Shown: positions 54,106 to 63,508 of the stretch, in pieces
Numbering within the stretch: position 1 is the first letter of the stretch
Layout: every line of letters starts with the position of its first letter
Origin: Streptomyces sp. CB01635
GTDB lineage: Bacteria > Actinomycetota > Actinomycetes > Streptomycetales > Streptomycetaceae
Assembly (NCBI RefSeq): GCF_002803065.1
Contig: NZ_NNBL01000004.1
Span: forward strand, 373,690 to 437,689
Length of the DNA: 64,000 nt
Reading direction: 5' to 3'
Position numbers and translations under genes: made by a program
The notes under the pieces: generated by a model
What the model was told of the DNA's origin: nothing
What the model saw: the letters and a program-made list of their open reading frames with translations, nothing else
Databases searched by the model: none

Positions 54106-55602
54106 ATGGCGGAGACGAAGCGCGAGATCGAGCGTAAGTACGAGGCGCCTGTGGCCGACGAGGGCTTCGGGCTGCCGGATCTGAGCCGTGTCGCCGGGGT
54201 CTTCGCCGTCATCGACAAAGGCGTCGTCGACCTCGACGCCGTCTACTACGACACGGCCGACCAGCGCCTCGCGGCCGCCGCGATCACGCTGCGGCGCCGC
54301 ACCGGTGGCGCCGACGCGGGCTGGCACCTCAAGCTCCCCGTCTCCCTCGCCGAGGGCGTACGGGACGAGATCCGGGCCCCGCTCTCCGACGACGTGCCCC
54401 GCGACCTCACCGGCCTCGTGCGCTCCCGGGTGCGCGAGGCCGATCTCGTACCCCTGATGCGGCTGCGCTCCTCGCGCGACGTCCACGATCTCACCGGCGC
54501 CGACGGCGCGCTCCTCGCCGAGGTCAGCGTCGACGGTGTACGGGCCGAGCGGCTCACCGGCGGAGCCGGCGCCACCTCCTGGACCGAGATCGAGGTCGAG
54601 CTGGCGGACGGCGGCGACCCGGCGTTCCTCGGCAAGGTCGAGAAGAAGCTCCGCAAGGCCGGGGCGAGCCGCTCGGCCTCCTCGTCGAAGCTCGCGCGGG
54701 CCCTCACGGAGACCGGCATCGGCCCGCGCCCGCCCCGGCCCGCAGACGACCCCGAGACCCCCGCCGACCACGTCCTCGCCTACCTCAGGGCTCAGCGCGA
54801 CGCGATCGTCGACCTCGACCCCGCCGTCCGGCGCGACCTGCCCGATTCGGTGCACCAGATGCGCGTAGCCACGCGCCGGCTGCGCAGCGCGCTGCGCTCG
54901 TACGGCAAGATCCTCGACCGGGCCGTGACGGATCCGATCGGCGACGAGCTGAAGTGGCTCGCCGGTGAGCTCGGTCTCGACCGCGACCAGGAGGTCCTGA
55001 CCGAGCGGCTGAGCGCGGCCCTCGACGAACTGCCGCGCGAGCTGTCCACCGGCCCCGTCCGCAGCCGGCTGCGGACCTGGTCGCGGGCCCGGGGCTCCGG
55101 CTCGCGCCGCCATCTGATCGCCGTACTCGACGGCAAGCGGTACCTCGCGCTCCTGGCCGTCCTCGACGCACTCGTCGACGCGCCCCCGCTGCGGGCGAAG
55201 CAGTCGAAGAACGCCCTGGCCAAGGCCGTGAAGAAGGACTTCAAGCGGCTCGCGGGACGTGTCGACGAGGCGCTCGCCGAGGATCCCGGCCCGGCGCGCG
55301 ACCACGCCCTGCACGACGCCCGCAAGGCCGCCAAGCGCACCCGGTACGCGGCCGAGGTCGCCGCGCCCGCGCTCGGCGACCGGGCGAAGGACGTCGGCAA
55401 GCACGCGAAGGCGATCCAGTCCCTGCTCGGCGAGCACCAGGACAGCGTGATGGCGCGCGAGGCGCTGCGCGACCTGGCGGCGCAGGCCCACGCGGCGGGG
55501 GAGAGCTCCTTCACGTACGGGCTGCTGTACGGGCGCGAGGAGGCGCTCGCCGAGCGGGCCGAGGCGGAGCTGCCGCCGCTGTGGGCGAAGGCTGTCTCCT
55601 GA
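54106..55602 (+). CDS. CYTH and CHAD domain-containing protein
   Basis: A 498-residue protein. The N-terminal CYTH domain (about 1-205) begins with the ExExK-type metal motif REIERKYEA and continues with LRRRTGGADAGWHLKLP, a triphosphate-tunnel fold. The C-terminal CHAD domain (about 220-490) is helical with conserved His: HQMRVATRRLRSALRSYG, then HALHDARKAAKRTRYAAE. CHAD domains bind inorganic polyphosphate, and CYTH domains hydrolyse triphosphates, so a role in polyphosphate metabolism is likely but unproven here. ATG 54106 lies six bases after a TAAATT -10 box. Confidence 0.93.
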   Translation: MAETKREIERKYEAPVADEGFGLPDLSRVAGVFAVIDKGVVDLDAVYYDTADQRLAAAAITLRRRTGGADAGWHLKLPVSLAEGVRDEIRAPLSDDVPRDLTGLVRSRVREADLVPLMRLRSSRDVHDLTGADGALLAEVSVDGVRAERLTGGAGATSWTEIEVELADGGDPAFLGKVEKKLRKAGASRSASSSKLARALTETGIGPRPPRPADDPETPADHVLAYLRAQRDAIVDLDPAVRRDLPDSVHQMRVATRRLRSALRSYGKILDRAVTDPIGDELKWLAGELGLDRDQEVLTERLSAALDELPRELSTGPVRSRLRTWSRARGSGSRRHLIAVLDGKRYLALLAVLDALVDAPPLRAKQSKNALAKAVKKDFKRLAGRVDEALAEDPGPARDHALHDARKAAKRTRYAAEVAAPALGDRAKDVGKHAKAIQSLLGEHQDSVMAREALRDLAAQAHAAGESSFTYGLLYGREEALAERAEAELPPLWAKAVS

Positions 55603-55651
55603 CCGAGTTACGCTAGACAGTCATCCCTGTCAGCTCACGAAGGTCCCGGGT

Positions 55652-57583
55652 ATGCCTGCCGAAGCCGCAGAGTCGGTTTTTCCACAGCTCGAAGCTTTGC
55701 TCCCGCATGTGCAGAAGCCGATCCAGTACGTGGGCGGTGAGCTCAATTCCACCGTCAAGCCGTGGGAGAGCTCCGACGTCCGCTGGGCGCTGATGTACCC
55801 GGACGCCTACGAGGTCGGGCTCCCGAACCAGGGCGTCATGATCCTCTACGAGGTGCTGAACGAGCGCGAGGGCGTCCTCGCCGAGCGCACCTACAGCGTG
55901 TGGCCGGACATGGAAGCGCTGATGCGCGAGCACAAGGTGCCGCAGTTCACCGTGGACTCGCACCGGCCGCTCAAGGCGTTCGACGTGTTCGGGCTCTCCT
56001 TCTCCACCGAGCTCGGCTACACGAACATGCTCACGGCCCTGGATCTCGCCGGCATCCCGCTGGCGGCCAAGGACCGCACGATCGACGACCCGATCGTCCT
56101 CGCGGGCGGCCACGCGGCCTTCAACCCCGAGCCGATCGCCGAGTTCATCGACTGCGCCGTCATCGGTGACGGCGAGCAGGCCGTCCTCGACATGACGGAG
56201 ATCATCCGCGCCTGGAAGGCCGAGGGGTGCCCCGGCGGCCGCGAGGAGGTGCTGTTCCGCCTCGCGAGGACGGGCGGCGTCTACGTCCCCGGGTTCTACG
56301 ACGTCGAGTACCTGCCGGACGGCCGCATCGGCCGCGTCGTGCCGAACAGGTCCGGCGTGCCGTGGCGCGTCAGCAAGCACACCGTCATGGACCTCGACGA
56401 GTGGCCGTACCCGAAGCAGCCCCTCGTCCCGCTCGCCGAGACCGTCCACGAGCGGATGTCCGTCGAGATCTTCCGCGGCTGCACCCGCGGCTGCCGTTTC
56501 TGCCAGGCCGGCATGATCACGCGCCCCGTGCGGGAGCGAAGCATCACCGGCATCGGCGACATGGTCGAGAAGGGTCTCAAGGCGACCGGCTTCGAGGAGG
56601 TCGGCCTGCTCTCGCTCTCCTCCGCGGACCACTCCGAGATCGGTGACATCGCGAAAGGTCTCGCCGACCGGTACACCGAGGACAAGATCGGCCTGTCGCT
56701 GCCGTCGACCCGCGTGGACGCGTTCAACGTCGACCTGGCGAACGAGCTCACGCGCAACGGCCGCCGCTCCGGCCTGACCTTCGCCCCCGAGGGCGGCTCC
56801 GAGCGCATGCGCAAGGTCATCAACAAGATGGTCTCGGAAGAGGACCTCATCCGGACCGTCGCGACGGCGTACGGCAACGGCTGGCGCCAGGTGAAGCTGT
56901 ACTTCATGGTCGGCCTGCCCACCGAGACCGACGAGGACGTCCTGCAGATCGCGGAGATGGCGGCGAACGTCATCGCCAAGGGCCGTGAGGTCGCGGGCAA
57001 CGACATCCGCTGCACGGTCTCCATCGGCGGGTTCGTGCCCAAGCCGCACACGCCGTTCCAGTGGGCCCCACAGCTGTCGTCCACCGAGACGGACGCCCGC
57101 CTGGAGAAGCTCCGCGACAAGATCCGCGGTGACAAGAAGTACGGCCGTTCCATCGGCTTCCGCTACCACGACGGCAAGCCCGGCATCGTCGAGGGCCTGC
57201 TCTCCCGCGGTGACCGCCGCATCGGCTCCGTCATCCGCGCGGTCTACGAGGACGGCGGCCGCTTCGACGGCTGGCGCGAGCACTTCAGCTACGACCGCTG
57301 GATGGCCTGCGCCGAGAAGACGCTGCCCGAGTTCGGCGTGGACGTCGACTGGTACACGACGCGTGAGCGCACGTACGAGGAGGTCCTGCCCTGGGACCAC
57401 CTGGACTCGGGCCTCGACAAGGACTGGCTCTGGGAGGACTGGCAGGACTCGCTCGACGAGACCGAGGTCGAGGACTGCCGCTGGACTCCGTGCTTCGACT
57501 GTGGCGTGTGCCCGCAGATGGACACGCACATCCAGGTCGGCCCGACGGGCAAGAAGCTGCTGCCGCTGACCGTGGTCAAGTAG
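55652..57583 (+). CDS. TIGR03960-family B12-binding-type radical SAM protein
   Basis: A 643-residue protein with an N-terminal cobalamin-binding-like region and a radical SAM core. The iron-sulphur cluster motif is C277-x3-C281-x2-C284 in RGCTRGCRFCQAG. The C-terminal part has further Cys (CFDCGVCPQMD) that could hold an auxiliary cluster. TIGR03960 proteins are usually encoded near, or fused to, TIGR03936/DUF2344 proteins and rne. Here the TIGR03936 gene lies about 4.9 kb downstream. The reaction is unknown, although a tRNA- or rRNA-related role has been suggested by context. ATG 55652 follows GAAGG. Confidence 0.93.
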   Translation: MPAEAAESVFPQLEALLPHVQKPIQYVGGELNSTVKPWESSDVRWALMYPDAYEVGLPNQGVMILYEVLNEREGVLAERTYSVWPDMEALMREHKVPQFTVDSHRPLKAFDVFGLSFSTELGYTNMLTALDLAGIPLAAKDRTIDDPIVLAGGHAAFNPEPIAEFIDCAVIGDGEQAVLDMTEIIRAWKAEGCPGGREEVLFRLARTGGVYVPGFYDVEYLPDGRIGRVVPNRSGVPWRVSKHTVMDLDEWPYPKQPLVPLAETVHERMSVEIFRGCTRGCRFCQAGMITRPVRERSITGIGDMVEKGLKATGFEEVGLLSLSSADHSEIGDIAKGLADRYTEDKIGLSLPSTRVDAFNVDLANELTRNGRRSGLTFAPEGGSERMRKVINKMVSEEDLIRTVATAYGNGWRQVKLYFMVGLPTETDEDVLQIAEMAANVIAKGREVAGNDIRCTVSIGGFVPKPHTPFQWAPQLSSTETDARLEKLRDKIRGDKKYGRSIGFRYHDGKPGIVEGLLSRGDRRIGSVIRAVYEDGGRFDGWREHFSYDRWMACAEKTLPEFGVDVDWYTTRERTYEEVLPWDHLDSGLDKDWLWEDWQDSLDETEVEDCRWTPCFDCGVCPQMDTHIQVGPTGKKLLPLTVVK

Positions 57584-57601
57584 CTTTCGAACAGCGGGAG
57601 T

Positions 57602-57641
57602 TGAGGGGCCGGGACGCCGATGGCGGCGTCCCGGCCCCTCA
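57602..57641. terminator. Bidirectional terminator between the radical SAM and phospholipase C genes
   Basis: A perfect 18-bp stem, TGAGGGGCCGGGACGCCG at 57602-57619 against 57624-57641, with a 4-nt ATGG loop, sits between the two convergent stops. Confidence 0.85.
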
Positions 57642-57647
57642 CTCATG

Positions 57648-60600
57648 TCACGCCGTGATCGGCTTGTCGTCCACGCGGACGTGGTCGACCGCCCAGAACC
57701 AGTTGTTGCCCGCGTCGTACATGCGGAACTTCAGGGTGACCGACTTCGCGCCCGCGGGCACCGCGAGTTCCTTCGTCACGAAGGTGTTCTCGGCGTCGTG
57801 GCCCGCGTTGTCGTTGCCCGTCGCGTCGGCGCTGTAGTAGAGGAGACGCGTCTCCTCGCCCGTGTCGAAGACCGCCGTCACCGCCGCCTTCTGCGGGGCC
57901 TCCTGGCGGTAGTGCGAGTCGAAGGCGACGTACAGCTTCGGCGTACCGGACGGGACCGGGACCGCGGGGGAGACCAGCGTCGAGTCGAACGTGCCCTTCG
58001 TCGACGGCGATCCCGTGTCGTCCCAGTCGTCCGGGTCGGCGACCGCGACGACGCCGAGCGCACGGCCGAAGCTGCCCCGGTCCTGACCCCCGGGTGACCA
58101 GGCCCGCTTGGTGTGGAACGTCCAGCCCTGGAGGCGGGCGGTGCCCCGCGGCATACCGGCCGCGTTCACCACGGACCAGTCCTTCGGGGCCTTCGCCGTC
58201 CAGCCGACGACGCCCGAGACCGGCTCCAGCGCATCCGCCACCGACTCGAAGTCCTCGCCGAGCAGATGGCCCGCCATGGACGGGGCGGTACGCGCCGAGA
58301 CCTCGCCGTCGGCCAGGACGAACCGCTCGCCGGACCGGCCCCGCGCCGTCACAAGCAGCCGGTACGCGGCCGTGCCCGACAGCGCCTCCGGGACCTGCAC
58401 CTCCCACTCGGCGGTCGCCGACGCGCCCGCCGCGAGCGAGGCGGGCGGCGCCGAAACCGCCTTCACCGCCCAGCCCTTGGGCACCACCGGGTGCGCCTCG
58501 ATCGCGGACACGGCGGTCGTCGCGTCGAACCGTGCGCGCACGCGGGCGGCCTTGCCGGGGACCAGGATCGCCTCGTCGATCGTGGTCGACGCCGCCTCCA
58601 GGGACACCGTGACGCCGAGCGCGTCGGGCAGGCCCATCGCGGGGTCGGTGACGCCTTCGAACTTGCCGGGGACCCGGCCCGCGTACCGGCGCAGGAAGCC
58701 GGGCTCGTCGCGGACGGTGACGGCCACGTCGTACCAGCCCTCGCGCGGCACGCGGATCCGGACGGTGCGGTGCGCGCCCGCGCCGACGCGGAACTCGCGG
58801 GTGCCGCCGCCGTAGGCCAGGTCACCGACGAGGAACGTGCGGGTGGTGCGGGCGTGGTTGGTGAGCTCGACGTCGGCGTCGCGGCCGTCGTCGGCGAGGT
58901 CCAGGTGCGCCTCGTACGAGCCCGCCGCGTCGCCGCGCAGCTGCCACAGGGCGCCGTTCGGCCCGTGGACGCGCAGGTCGTAGCCGTTGTCGCCGGGGCT
59001 CCACACGTCGGACAGCTTCGACTTGGGGCTCAGCGTGTAGTGCTTGGGCGCGATGCCGGGCTCGGGGTACACCGCGAGGACGGCGCCCTGACGGCCGTGG
59101 TTGGCCAGGTCGAGGGTGACCTTGCCGCCGCGCACGCGGGGCGTGACCCGCAGGTCGTACGGTGTGGGGCGGGCGGTGCGGCTGCCGCGCTGCTGCTCGG
59201 GCAGGAGCTGCGGTCTGGGCACGGTGGGCGCGGGCAGCTTGCCGGTGTCGGTGACCTTCTGGCGGTTGCCGCTGGTGTCGGGCAGCGTGGGCCACGACGG
59301 GTTCTTGCCGGAGAAGTCGAAGACGTCGGTGAGGTCACCGGTGACCTCGCGGCGCCAGGGGCTGATGTTGGGCTCGTGCACCCCGAAGCGCTTCTCCAGG
59401 AACTGGATGACGGACGTGTGGTCACACACCGTCGATGCCACGGCGCCGCCGCGCGTCCACGGCGACACGACGATCATCGGTACGCGCATGCCGAGCCCGA
59501 GCGGGAAGGGCCCCGCCGCCTTCGTCTCACCGGCGGGCAGCGTGTCGGACCAGGTCAGCGACCCGTCGGCACCCTTCACGCGGTACTGGCCCTGCTGGTT
59601 GACGGGCCGGTAGAAGGACGAGCTGCCCTTGTTGACCCGCACCACGACCTCGCCGTCGGGCGTCACGGTCGACCGGCCGCGGCCCTCGGCGACCGGCGGC
59701 ACGGGCGCGACCAGATGGTCGTAGAAGCCGCCGTGCTCGTCGTAGTTCAGGATGAACGCGGTCTTGGCGAAGACCTCGGGGCTGTCGGCGAGCGCGGACA
59801 GCAGACGCGCCGTCAGATCCTCCCCGTGCGGCGGCGCGTAGCTGGCGTGCTCGGACAGCGCGGCCGGCGCGACGAGCCAGGAGACCTGCGGCAGCGTGTC
59901 GTTCTTCACGTCCTCCGCGAACGCGGCGACCAGCGCGTCACCCATCGCCCACGGGTCGTTCGTCTGCGCCGGGTTGCCGACCTTCCTCATGCCCTTCTCG
60001 TACAGCGCCTCACCGGGCTTGGCGGCACGGAAGGTGTTGAACCAGGCGAGCGCGTTGTCGTCGAAGTTCTCCTGCGCCTGGTACGTCTTCCAGGAGATCC
60101 CCGCCGCCTCCAGCCGCTCCGCGTACGTCGTCCACTCGAAGCCGGGCTCCTGGTTGTCGATGACGGCGATGTCGCGCACCGTGCCGCCGCTGGTGCCGGT
60201 CATCAGGTGCTCGCGGTTGGGGTTGGTGCTGGTCTCGGTCGAGCAGTAGTAGTGGTCGCAGATGGTGAAGACCGAGGCGAGCGCGTTGTAGAAGGGCATG
60301 TCGGCGGGCTCGTAGTAGCCCTGGCCGAGCCAGCCGCTGCCGCGTCGGGTGACGTAGCCGTCGGCTATGCCGTCGTTGCGGGCGTTCATCGAGTCGCCGA
60401 ACCCGAAGGCGGCGGCGCCCTGCTGGTACGCGCTGGTGTGCGCGGCGTTCATCGCGAACGGCGCGAGCCAGCCCTCCGCGCGCGACGGGTCGGGCTGGTG
60501 GAACACGGGCTTGCCGTTGATCCCGCGCACGGCGGCGCGGTCACCGAACCCCCGTATCCCCTGCATCGTGCCGAAGTAGTGGTCGAACGACCGGTTCTCC

Positions 60601-60779
60601 TGCATGAACACCACGACGTGCTGGATGTCCTCCAGCTTGCCGGGCCTGCCCGGCGCGGCGAGCGCGGTGCGCAGGCTCAGCGGCAGCGCGGCCAGCACAC
60701 CGGCGGCCGCGGCGCCGCCGATGAGGGTGCGGCGGGAGAGTTCGGGTCTGTCCTCGGGGTGCGGCGAGCTCGTGCTCAT
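57648..60779 (-). CDS. Tat-exported phosphocholine-type phospholipase C with a long C-terminal extension
   Basis: A 1043-residue phosphoesterase-family phospholipase C. The twin-arginine signal LSRRTLIGG (14-22) is followed by an Ala-rich hydrophobic segment. VVFMQENRSFDHYFG (57-70) holds the catalytic metal residues. Two DUF756-type repeats follow the catalytic part (about 520-690), as in phosphocholine-specific PLCs. Typical members stop near 690 residues. Here about 350 more follow: a NEW3-like beta domain (around VVPKGWAVKAVSAPP) and a C-terminal jelly-roll-like domain ending VDHVRVDDKPITA. ATG 60779 has GGAGGACA upstream. It is predicted to hydrolyse phospholipids outside the cell and release phosphate esters. 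Confidence 0.92.
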   Translation of the reverse strand: MSTSSPHPEDRPELSRRTLIGGAAAAGVLAALPLSLRTALAAPGRPGKLEDIQHVVVFMQENRSFDHYFGTMQGIRGFGDRAAVRGINGKPVFHQPDPSRAEGWLAPFAMNAAHTSAYQQGAAAFGFGDSMNARNDGIADGYVTRRGSGWLGQGYYEPADMPFYNALASVFTICDHYYCSTETSTNPNREHLMTGTSGGTVRDIAVIDNQEPGFEWTTYAERLEAAGISWKTYQAQENFDDNALAWFNTFRAAKPGEALYEKGMRKVGNPAQTNDPWAMGDALVAAFAEDVKNDTLPQVSWLVAPAALSEHASYAPPHGEDLTARLLSALADSPEVFAKTAFILNYDEHGGFYDHLVAPVPPVAEGRGRSTVTPDGEVVVRVNKGSSSFYRPVNQQGQYRVKGADGSLTWSDTLPAGETKAAGPFPLGLGMRVPMIVVSPWTRGGAVASTVCDHTSVIQFLEKRFGVHEPNISPWRREVTGDLTDVFDFSGKNPSWPTLPDTSGNRQKVTDTGKLPAPTVPRPQLLPEQQRGSRTARPTPYDLRVTPRVRGGKVTLDLANHGRQGAVLAVYPEPGIAPKHYTLSPKSKLSDVWSPGDNGYDLRVHGPNGALWQLRGDAAGSYEAHLDLADDGRDADVELTNHARTTRTFLVGDLAYGGGTREFRVGAGAHRTVRIRVPREGWYDVAVTVRDEPGFLRRYAGRVPGKFEGVTDPAMGLPDALGVTVSLEAASTTIDEAILVPGKAARVRARFDATTAVSAIEAHPVVPKGWAVKAVSAPPASLAAGASATAEWEVQVPEALSGTAAYRLLVTARGRSGERFVLADGEVSARTAPSMAGHLLGEDFESVADALEPVSGVVGWTAKAPKDWSVVNAAGMPRGTARLQGWTFHTKRAWSPGGQDRGSFGRALGVVAVADPDDWDDTGSPSTKGTFDSTLVSPAVPVPSGTPKLYVAFDSHYRQEAPQKAAVTAVFDTGEETRLLYYSADATGNDNAGHDAENTFVTKELAVPAGAKSVTLKFRMYDAGNNWFWAVDHVRVDDKPITA

Positions 60780-60883
60780 CGGCGGTGTCCTCCAACGTCC
60801 TTCTGCAAGCGGCCTGTTTGGCCCAGACCCGTTATGAATACGAGATAGAAGTGGCCGGGGCCAGAGGTGTGCGTGAAGTTCCC

Positions 60884-62419
60884 ATGACGTGGATCCGTAT
60901 GCCGCGCTCCGGCGTCTGTGAAGGCATGGACTGGGAAAAGCACCCGACGCCCGCGGAGCACGCGACCGCCGAACGCCCGCCCGAGGGCTGCCTCGTGGCC
61001 GCGATCCGCATCCCGGTGCGCATCGTCGTCCTGGTCCTCGTCGTACCGATCCGCCTGGCTTGGGACGCGGTCGCCGCCGGCGGTCGTGTTGTCTGGCGTC
61101 GCGGCCTCGTCCCACTGGCCCGCGCGTTGTTCGTGGTCCCGTGGGAGTGGCTGTGGCGACGCGTACTCGCCCCGGTGGCACGGGAGGTGGGCGCCGCCCT
61201 GACGTGGCTCGGCGGGGCGCTGTTCGTGTGGCCGTGGGTGGCGTTGTGGGGGTACGTGCTGGCTCCGGTCGGCCGGGCGGTCGCTGTCGCGTTGAGGTGG
61301 CTCGGCGGGGCGCTCTTCGTGTGGCCGTGGATTGCTCTGTGGCGCTATGTCCTCGCGCCGGTCGGGCGCGGGGTGCGGGCCGTCGCCCTGTGGGTGTGGT
61401 GGAAGGGAGTCGTCGCCTCGGTCGCCTGGTGGTACCGGAGCGTGATGACACCGGCCGGGCACGGGATCGCGTGGCTGGGGCGGGGTTTTTGGGCGGGCCT
61501 CGCTTTCGTGGGCCGGGGGATTGGACGTCTCGCCTCTGTCGTCCGGTCCGGGGTTGTCGGGGTGGGGCGCGGGATCGCCTGGCTGGCGCGGGGCCTGGCG
61601 GTGGTGGGCCGCGCCCTGGGAGCAGGAGTCACCGCCCTGCTGCGCGCCCTCGTCGTCGTCCCCGCGGTGTGGTTCTACGCACACGCCCTGGCCCCATTCG
61701 GGCGCGGCACGGCGGCCGCCGTCATCTGGCTCTCCAAGGCCCTCTTCGTGTGGCCCTGGGTCTGGCTCCACGCCCACGCGCTCGCACCCGTAGGACGCGC
61801 AACTGCTCTTCTGTTCAAGCTGGTTGGGGCCAGTCTCGCCCTCGCCGGCCGAGCGCTCGGCGCGGGACTCGCATGGCTCGGCCGGGGCGTGTGGTCCGGG
61901 CTCGCGTGGCTCGGGCGCGGGATCTGGGCCGTCGTCGTCACCCTCGTACGGTGGATCTTCGTCGTGCCCGCCGTCGCTCTCCGGCGCTGGGTTCTCGTGC
62001 CCGTCGGGCGCGCCGTCGTCGTCCTCGTACGGGAGACCTGTGACGCGCTCGGGCACGCGTGGCGTGTCGCCGGACACGTCTCCCGGGCCGTCGGCCGGCT
62101 CCTCGGCCGGCTCCTGCGGTGGATCTTCGTCGACCCGGTGCGCTGGGCGTACCGCACTGTGTGCACCCCGCTGGGGCACCTCGTACGGGACTCCGTATGG
62201 CGGCCCGCGGCCCGGGCGGTCAAGGACGCGGGAGCCGCCGCGCGCCAGGCCCTCGCGGCGGCGCGGGAGAGCGTGCGCCAGGCAAGGGCCGACGTCCGCA
62301 GGGCGCTCTTCGGAGCGAAACGGGCGGAGCCTCAAGCGCTGGTCAAGGACCGGCGGGAACCTGGCGCGCCTCAGGCACGTACTCTAGGTAGCAGTACGAC
62401 CGCACTCACGAAGGACTAG
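60884..62419 (+). CDS. Tryptophan-rich repeat membrane protein of unknown function
   Basis: A 511-residue hydrophobic, Trp/Arg/Gly-rich protein built from degenerate repeats resembling ALFVWPWxxLWxxVLAPVGR. Units begin near residues 81, 112, 143, 255, 286, 357 and 413; 81/112/143 and 255/286 are exactly 31 residues apart. Between blocks are simpler WLGRG and VGRGI motifs. A short hydrophilic N-terminus and a basic, helical C-terminal tail (about 440-511) flank the hydrophobic part. I know no function. ATG 60884 is the preferred start; GTG 60869 and ATG 60926 are alternatives. It is divergent from phospholipase C, and its end overlaps the ribosome site of the TIGR03936 gene. Confidence 0.75.
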   Translation: MTWIRMPRSGVCEGMDWEKHPTPAEHATAERPPEGCLVAAIRIPVRIVVLVLVVPIRLAWDAVAAGGRVVWRRGLVPLARALFVVPWEWLWRRVLAPVAREVGAALTWLGGALFVWPWVALWGYVLAPVGRAVAVALRWLGGALFVWPWIALWRYVLAPVGRGVRAVALWVWWKGVVASVAWWYRSVMTPAGHGIAWLGRGFWAGLAFVGRGIGRLASVVRSGVVGVGRGIAWLARGLAVVGRALGAGVTALLRALVVVPAVWFYAHALAPFGRGTAAAVIWLSKALFVWPWVWLHAHALAPVGRATALLFKLVGASLALAGRALGAGLAWLGRGVWSGLAWLGRGIWAVVVTLVRWIFVVPAVALRRWVLVPVGRAVVVLVRETCDALGHAWRVAGHVSRAVGRLLGRLLRWIFVDPVRWAYRTVCTPLGHLVRDSVWRPAARAVKDAGAAARQALAAARESVRQARADVRRALFGAKRAEPQALVKDRREPGAPQARTLGSSTTALTKD

Positions 62420-62465
62420 AACACTGGGCAAGCGACAGCCCGAAGGCCCGCCGCCCGCACCCGCG

Positions 62466-63272
62466 GTGCAGCGCATCCGACTGCGCTACACCAAGCGCGG
62501 CCGCCTCCGGTTCACCAGCCACCGTGACTTCCAGCGCGCCTTCGAGCGTGCGCTGCGCCGCGCCGAGGTGCCCATGGCGTACTCGGCGGGGTTCACGCCG
62601 CACCCGAAGGTGTCGTACGCCAATGCCGCACCCACCGGCACGGGCAGCGAAGCCGAGTATCTGGAGATCGCGCTCACCGAAGCGCGCGATCCGGAAAAGC
62701 TGCGCGAGCTTCTCGACGAGTCGCTCCCCACCGGGCTCGACATCATCGAGGCCGTCGAGTCCCGCACCTCGGGCCTCGCCGACCGGCTCACCGCATCCGT
62801 CTGGGAGCTGCGGCTCGACGGCGTCGAGGCCGCTGAGGCCAAGGCCGCCGCGGACGCGTTCGTCGCGGCGGAGGCCGTCGAGGTCCAGCGAAGGACCAAG
62901 AACGGGATGCGGACGTTCGACGCCCGCGCCGCCGTCGTGAGCCTCGAGGCCGTCGAGGCCCCGCAGGCGCACGAAGACCGGGCTGATAGGCCGACCGACA
63001 AGGCCTGTGCGATACTGCGCCTGGTTGTTCGGCACGTGACGCCTGCCGTTCGACCCGACGACGTCCTGTCCGGTCTCCGAGCTGTGGCCGACCTGGCGCC
63101 GCCGGTCCCCGCAGCGGTGACCAGGCTGGCGCAGGGGCTTTTCGATGAAGAGACCGGCACGGTGACCGACCCGCTCGCGCCCGACCGCGAGGCAGTCGAG
63201 GCCGCACCTCCCGCAAGCGGGGGGAGCGCCGCAGCTGCCGCCGCGACGGCGCCGGTGCCAGGTTCCGCGTAA
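62466..63272 (+). CDS. TIGR03936 (DUF2344) radical SAM-associated protein
   Basis: A 268-residue protein (282 if CTG 62424 is used) with the family N-terminus VQRIRLRYTKRGRLRFTSH and the PMAYSAGFTPHPKVSYANA motif. In many bacteria this domain is fused to or beside a TIGR03960 radical SAM protein, as nearly the case here. The annotated GTG 62466 has no ribosome site. An in-frame CTG at 62424 has GAAGGA eight bases upstream, begins four bases after the previous stop, and would add LGKRQPEGPPPAPA, matching what I recall of streptomycete homologues. The tail after about residue 225 is Ala/Pro-rich. RNase E follows. Confidence 0.92.
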   Translation: MQRIRLRYTKRGRLRFTSHRDFQRAFERALRRAEVPMAYSAGFTPHPKVSYANAAPTGTGSEAEYLEIALTEARDPEKLRELLDESLPTGLDIIEAVESRTSGLADRLTASVWELRLDGVEAAEAKAAADAFVAAEAVEVQRRTKNGMRTFDARAAVVSLEAVEAPQAHEDRADRPTDKACAILRLVVRHVTPAVRPDDVLSGLRAVADLAPPVPAAVTRLAQGLFDEETGTVTDPLAPDREAVEAAPPASGGSAAAAAATAPVPGSA

Positions 63273-63508
63273 GGACGGTCGTCAAGCGCCGCCCTCGTAC
63301 TCGGGAGCCACCTGGGTCGGGCAGCGCACGAACCCAAGGACTTTCGCCAGGCCGTACGCACACATGGCGTACGGAACCGGCGAGAACAGACAGAGAGCTC
63401 CCGTGCGGCGCCCGCGCCCCGGACGGCGGCACCGCGCATGAACGCGCGAGCCGCGGACGTCACCGGACCAGGCGCGGCGCCCGGGAGCCTGACGGGAGAT
63501 CCACCCGC
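63273..63508 (+). other. 236-bp leader region of the RNase E gene
   Basis: No gene is seen. A perfect 8-bp hairpin, CCGTACGC (63352-63359) with GCGTACGG (63367-63374), lies in the middle. ACGGGAGA near 63492-63499 is the ribosome site of the following gene. RNase E leaders are autoregulatory in other bacteria; whether this one is cannot be told. Confidence 0.45.
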
